A stretch of DNA of 64,000 nucleotides from Spirodela intermedia (Eukaryota > Streptophyta > Magnoliopsida > Alismatales > Araceae). Shown here in pieces: positions 60,669 through 64,000 of the stretch; position 1 is the stretch's first letter; the number at the start of each line of letters is the position of its first letter. A program made the position numbers and the translations under genes. The stretch lies in contig LR746267.1 in NCBI GenBank assembly GCA_902729315.2, positions 8,124,424 through 8,188,423 of the forward strand. Reading direction: 5' to 3'. The notes beneath the pieces were generated by a model. It searched no databases. It was not told where the DNA came from and saw nothing but the letters and a program-made list of their open reading frames with translations.

Positions 60669-60997
60669 CTATCCGATCACGGGGGTTGTGACAACGATGC
60701 CTGCCTTGTTTACCCAAACCCGGACCCTGTTACAAACGAAGTTGAGGATGACGATCGTCCCCTCCGGTACGATTCCTGCGTGAACTAGAGGGTTCTGCCT
60801 CTCGATTATGGTCACGGCCAAGGTCCCTGGGGCTCCGACGAGCTCCGGCCACGAGCTCTTTCCTTCACATGCGTGGGAAAACTTCAATATATTAAAATTC
60901 GCTAGAGCAACAACTAATGACGGTGAGGTGAGAGAGGGAGATGAAGGGGAAGCAGACGTTTTCTCGTACCTCCGCACCCGATACCTACGTCCCCCAT
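60669..60997 (-). CDS. Potato inhibitor I family serine protease inhibitor, copy H (type 1)
   Basis: Two exons on the minus strand: 60997-60970 (MGDVGIGCG plus one base, donor GGAG|GTACGAG) and 60862-60669 (acceptor GAAG|GA). 73 residues: GKSSWPELVGAPG, NPLVHAGIVPEG, loop TIVILNFVC, NRVRVWVNKAGIVVTTPVIG. P1 is Leu with Ile at P2 and Asn at P1', as in A and C, but both supporting Arg (NRVRV) are kept. No signal peptide. A TATA-like element lies about 55-70 bases upstream. The gene converges on pfkB copy 3, as A converges on the intact kinase. Confidence 0.9.
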
Positions 60998-62109
60998 TGT
61001 CGTCTGCCTTTCGCATGCAGCACCAGGGGAGGTGAGGGTGTGAGTGTTCTCGCAGTATTTATTATAAATCCGTGGAGAGTTGAAATGAATTGATCAGAGG
61101 TGAGGCCCCTCCCGGGTTACGTGGCCGCGAAATTTTAAGTCAGAAAAGGTGGGAACTGCATCAAGCCGGCTGACGTTGATGTTGAAGTTAAACAGGTCCG
61201 CGCCCCGCAAGAGTTGACAAAGTGCGAATTCCCGCAAAATTCCACAGGGCGATCTATCCAACCAGGCTATCCTATCCAGGATGTTGACGCAGAGCGTGCA
61301 ACTTTTCTTTGACGTAGTTTTTTCCGGAGGTCCTTATCAGGGGTACGAGTCAATCGCGACGGGGTCCACTTTGAACTAATGTGAGCATCCATTAAATAGA
61401 GACTTGACTTATTTGTCCTTCTCGATAGATGATGAATTAGCATAAAAGTTGGTTCTACACGGACGTGCATATTTGCACGAAATACATTTAATCACCACTA
61501 CGAAATGTCAACCCATTGGCATATAGTACAGGACAAAACATCACACCAAAGCAGATCAGAACTATGTGAAAGGCCTCAATATGAAGAAAACTTACGGAGA
61601 AGAAGGAAAAATATCTATCACATCGAGATTGTTACGATTTTTTTTATACCTAAACTCCACGTCTTACTACACGTACGTTAAAGTCCTGATGACTTTTTAT
61701 TAGCTTAGCCTGCATGTATCTATCTGTAATGCCTTTGTTAGAACGACAAGAAGACACTACAATTCGGTTTGAAGTAAAAATATCTATTATACTCAATGAA
61801 GTATTAATCTTATATACATAGGTTACAGAAAAATGTTCCCTTTCATGGAGAAGATTGCCAACCTGGGTTACGAAGCTTCTATCTGGTATTCTAATATAAA
61901 GAATTTTCTTAAGGTTCCTGTCGGAAAAGAGCCATCTTTTTACCCAATGCATGAGAAACGATCATATTGCTTATTTATCTGTAATTTTATTGAGTTCTAT
62001 GGAATTCAGATTTGCAGAAATCGAGAAAACAAATTCAGCATTATAAGCCCAGAATATCAAATTGACTCACTCCTTTATTTAAAAACCTCGGTTTCTATCC
62101 TGCTACCAT

Positions 62110-62325
62110 CTGTTCGTTTGGAATAGCGTTCACAGTGCTGGCCAATCACACACTCACACCCTTAATTGTCGACCCACACTCACACCCTGTTGCAGCGGTA
62201 GTTCCTCAAAGGTTGAGGCCAACCTCTCTATGATGGCGTCGATGAGAGGGTTCTTACTCTCGACGAGGGGGTTCCCCGGTTCTCTGACGAGTCCAGGCCA
62301 CAAGCTCTTCCCTGAACACGTAAGT
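62110..62325 (-). pseudogene. Type-3 potato inhibitor I fossil in U4
   Basis: Minus strand reads GKSLWPGLV, then REPGNPLVESKNPLIDAII, then loses frame; the distal part in the shifted frame is R-N-Y-R-C-N-R-V, stop, VWV. It is the best-preserved of the three fossils, keeping the NPLIDAII and RCNRV segments. No exon 1 found. Confidence 0.78.
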
Positions 62326-62815
62326 ACCCACACTCTTTCCGTAAGCTCTACCGAAAGACTGTGCAACTTAATCCTCGAGCATATTCATGAGGATGACGTA
62401 GGCTTTTGACAATTAGGGTGCTTTAAACAGTTCACTGTTCAACAAGGATTATTCCTTACGTGCAAATCTTGAGATCTGGTCGATACGGAGAACTGCAATG
62501 TCAACGGACTAGATAAGGTCCTGGGGATGATGCCGTCCCATTTGAGAGGTCCATGTTAGTCCAGGTGAGATAACGTGCGACGCTAATCTTGGGCTTCACG
62601 TATTTGTGCTGCTAAGCAGGGATTTTCACTTGAATAATAGTTAGAATGGTACAAAGTTCAAATCATATTTATCGTTGAAATCATTTATATACATAATTAC
62701 TCATTTTTTTGCGCCAAATTAATTGAATCTGAAAAAGATACAAATGGAAATAAATAGATAAGAAAATATGACACCGCTTTGTAGACTTACCCAACATATC
62801 AAGCTTGGTCTAATC

Positions 62816-63540
62816 TTGATGTAGCTTTGAAATTGGTGTCAAATGCGAGATGAAAAGTTTTTCATCCAATTGGAGAAAAATGGTAGGATTTCAATCAAAG
62901 ATGCTGAAAAGTTATTATTTTCATACTAAAATGGAGTCCAATACAACTTCAGCCTAATTCAATTGAATCAAAGGCTCAAGAGGTGTAAGACTATTTGGCT
63001 AAAATTGAACTCAAAATAGCCCAATAAGGGATTTAAATACATGTTAAATATGCCTAAATCTCAATTCTCATGTTTTATTTATGTAAAATAATTTATTTAT
63101 TCTGTTTAGGAGTTTCTATTCTCTAGGGCCATTCTAATAGAATCTGTCTTTTCTATAAGAACGTTCCAAGTATTTTTCTTATTTTCTAGGATCATAATAG
63201 ATTCCTCCTTTTTTTCTATCTATGTTGTAACTTAATGTCAACCTATATAAAAGCCCTCTTGTAGCCTCAGATGTAATTCACATTTTATTAACCTTTTTAA
63301 AAAATTCCTACATCTCTAAAGGTTCTCTATCTCTACTACAGGATTCTAGTACCTCTATGGACTCAGGATCAACCCCTTGTGAACTAAAAGGGAAAGGTTT
63401 CTTTACCTTATGTATTCAAGGTGAATGATTTTCACAAAAATAAACTATTTCATTGATTCAACGAAAAAATTTAAACAATGTGAACCTCATGCTACATTAA
63501 CTCGATAAAATCATGATCAAGTCAACATTTTTGTTGTGTT
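62816..63540. mobile_element. 725-bp insertion with 5-bp target duplication, solo-LTR-like
   Basis: Absent from the equivalent sites in U1 (37.09 kb) and U2 (41.99 kb). Flanked by TAATC at 62811-62815 and 63541-63545; the uninterrupted blocks have a single TGATC there. Internally a CCTATATAAAAGCCC promoter-like box at about 63241-63255 precedes AT-rich DNA, like the U3/R part of an LTR. The ends as drawn (TTGATG and GTGTT) are not the canonical TG and CA, so the class is uncertain. No coding region. Confidence 0.6.
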
Positions 63541-64000
63541 TAATCCACTCTAGGTAGAAAATAGTGGGCCCATCTGTAAAAGGTGCCAACCCTTAAATAT
63601 GCCTTTGAAAAGAAAAGCATTAAGCCATTTTCCAAACAAAAAAAGATTTTAATCCTCCTTATTTTCTAATTCCTAAAGTTCATTTTCTTGATATTTATAA
63701 AGAAAAAAAACATTGCAAAAATGGATTGTCCTTATTGTACGTCTCTTAAGAAAATAATTCATTCTTTGTTTCTTTTCCTTTTCCCTTTGTTGGATTTTTT
63801 CTTGTTTCATTTATTTTTGTTTATATCGTTCTTTTTCTTTGGTACAGAAATAAAGGTTTTTTTTGGTTGATTCCTCCGTCCTTTTTACTTTCTTTTGATT
63901 CCAAAGTTGTTCCTTTGTCGCATTCTTCCTCATTTTTCTCGTTTTCCCTCTGTTTTTGAGGTTTCCTTCAGTTTTCTAATAAAAGGCAGAGTCATTCAGC

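Larger units (their letters stand above)
60070..64000. repeat. Segmental duplication block, copy U4 (runs off the window)
   Basis: Colinear with U1 and U2: inhibitor H, promoter stretch (61.1 kb), the 0.2-kb stretch (61.45-61.65 kb, more diverged), type-3 fossil (62.2 kb), AT-rich tail interrupted by a 725-bp insertion. The tail at 63.55-64.0 kb matches 37.13-37.55 and 42.02-42.45 kb. Confidence 0.8.

Noticed and set aside
60669-61016. 115-codon unspliced frame through inhibitor H
   Set aside because: Reads through the intron; splicing from MGDVGIGCG to GKSSWPELVG gives the proper family N terminus, as in A and C.
1-64000. CRISPR arrays, operons, rRNA or tRNA genes
   Set aside because: None seen; the window is plant nuclear DNA, and the periodic repeats are simple microsatellites or large segmental duplicates.

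Overview
This window is nuclear DNA of a flowering plant. Coding exons are split by many AT-rich GT-AG introns, intergenic DNA carries CT/GA/TA microsatellites, and the gene families are plant-specific (BEL1-like homeodomain, WVD2-like TPX2, type I MADS, potato inhibitor I). A fragment of plastid ndhB is inserted in one pseudogene. I cannot name the species; somewhat GC-rich first exons would fit a monocot or early-diverging angiosperm, but this is weak.

Left half (1-33 kb), ordinary genes. (a) The 3' part of one BEL1-like homeodomain gene (1-889, +) lies next to a second, complete BEL1-like gene (2586-4342, +). (b) A 13-exon HflX-type GTPase gene (5274-13044, +), probably organelle-targeted, converges on (c) a WVD2-like/TPX2-domain microtubule protein gene (13433 to about 18.07 kb, -). 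(d) A renalase-like plastid FAD/NAD(P)-binding oxidoreductase (19591-23622, +) diverges from it. (e) An intact type I (M-gamma-like) MADS gene (25300-26001, -) sits beside a truncated copy that lost its MADS box (24345-24793, -). (f) An intact five-exon pfkB-family kinase (27768-32916, +).

Right half (33-64 kb), a nested segmental duplication. The pfkB 3' region and small two-exon potato inhibitor I (serine protease inhibitor) genes on the minus strand were amplified together. I find four inhibitor genes with an intact frame (A 33852-34180, D 43242-43683, F 47654-48100, H 60669-60997). A fifth (C 39749-40076) lost its splice acceptor but may be rescued by an in-frame upstream AG. The broken copies are E (2-bp deletion), G, a core-less chimeric remnant at 34.8-35.3 kb, and three older fossils at 36.4, 41.4 and 62.2 kb. 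Two subtypes differ in exon 1 (ten codons versus about six) and in the reactive-site loop. Two pfkB pseudogene copies (38.48-39.05 and 55.90-59.56 kb) mark the block edges. The second is cut by the plastid ndhB insertion, yet it shares a 910-bp tract with the intact gene in which I see no difference, which suggests recent gene conversion or a collapsed assembly. A 725-bp insertion flanked by a 5-bp direct repeat lies in the last block (62.8-63.5 kb).

Exon coordinates were derived by eye from splice signals, reading-frame continuity and recalled family sequences. No alignments or database searches were run.
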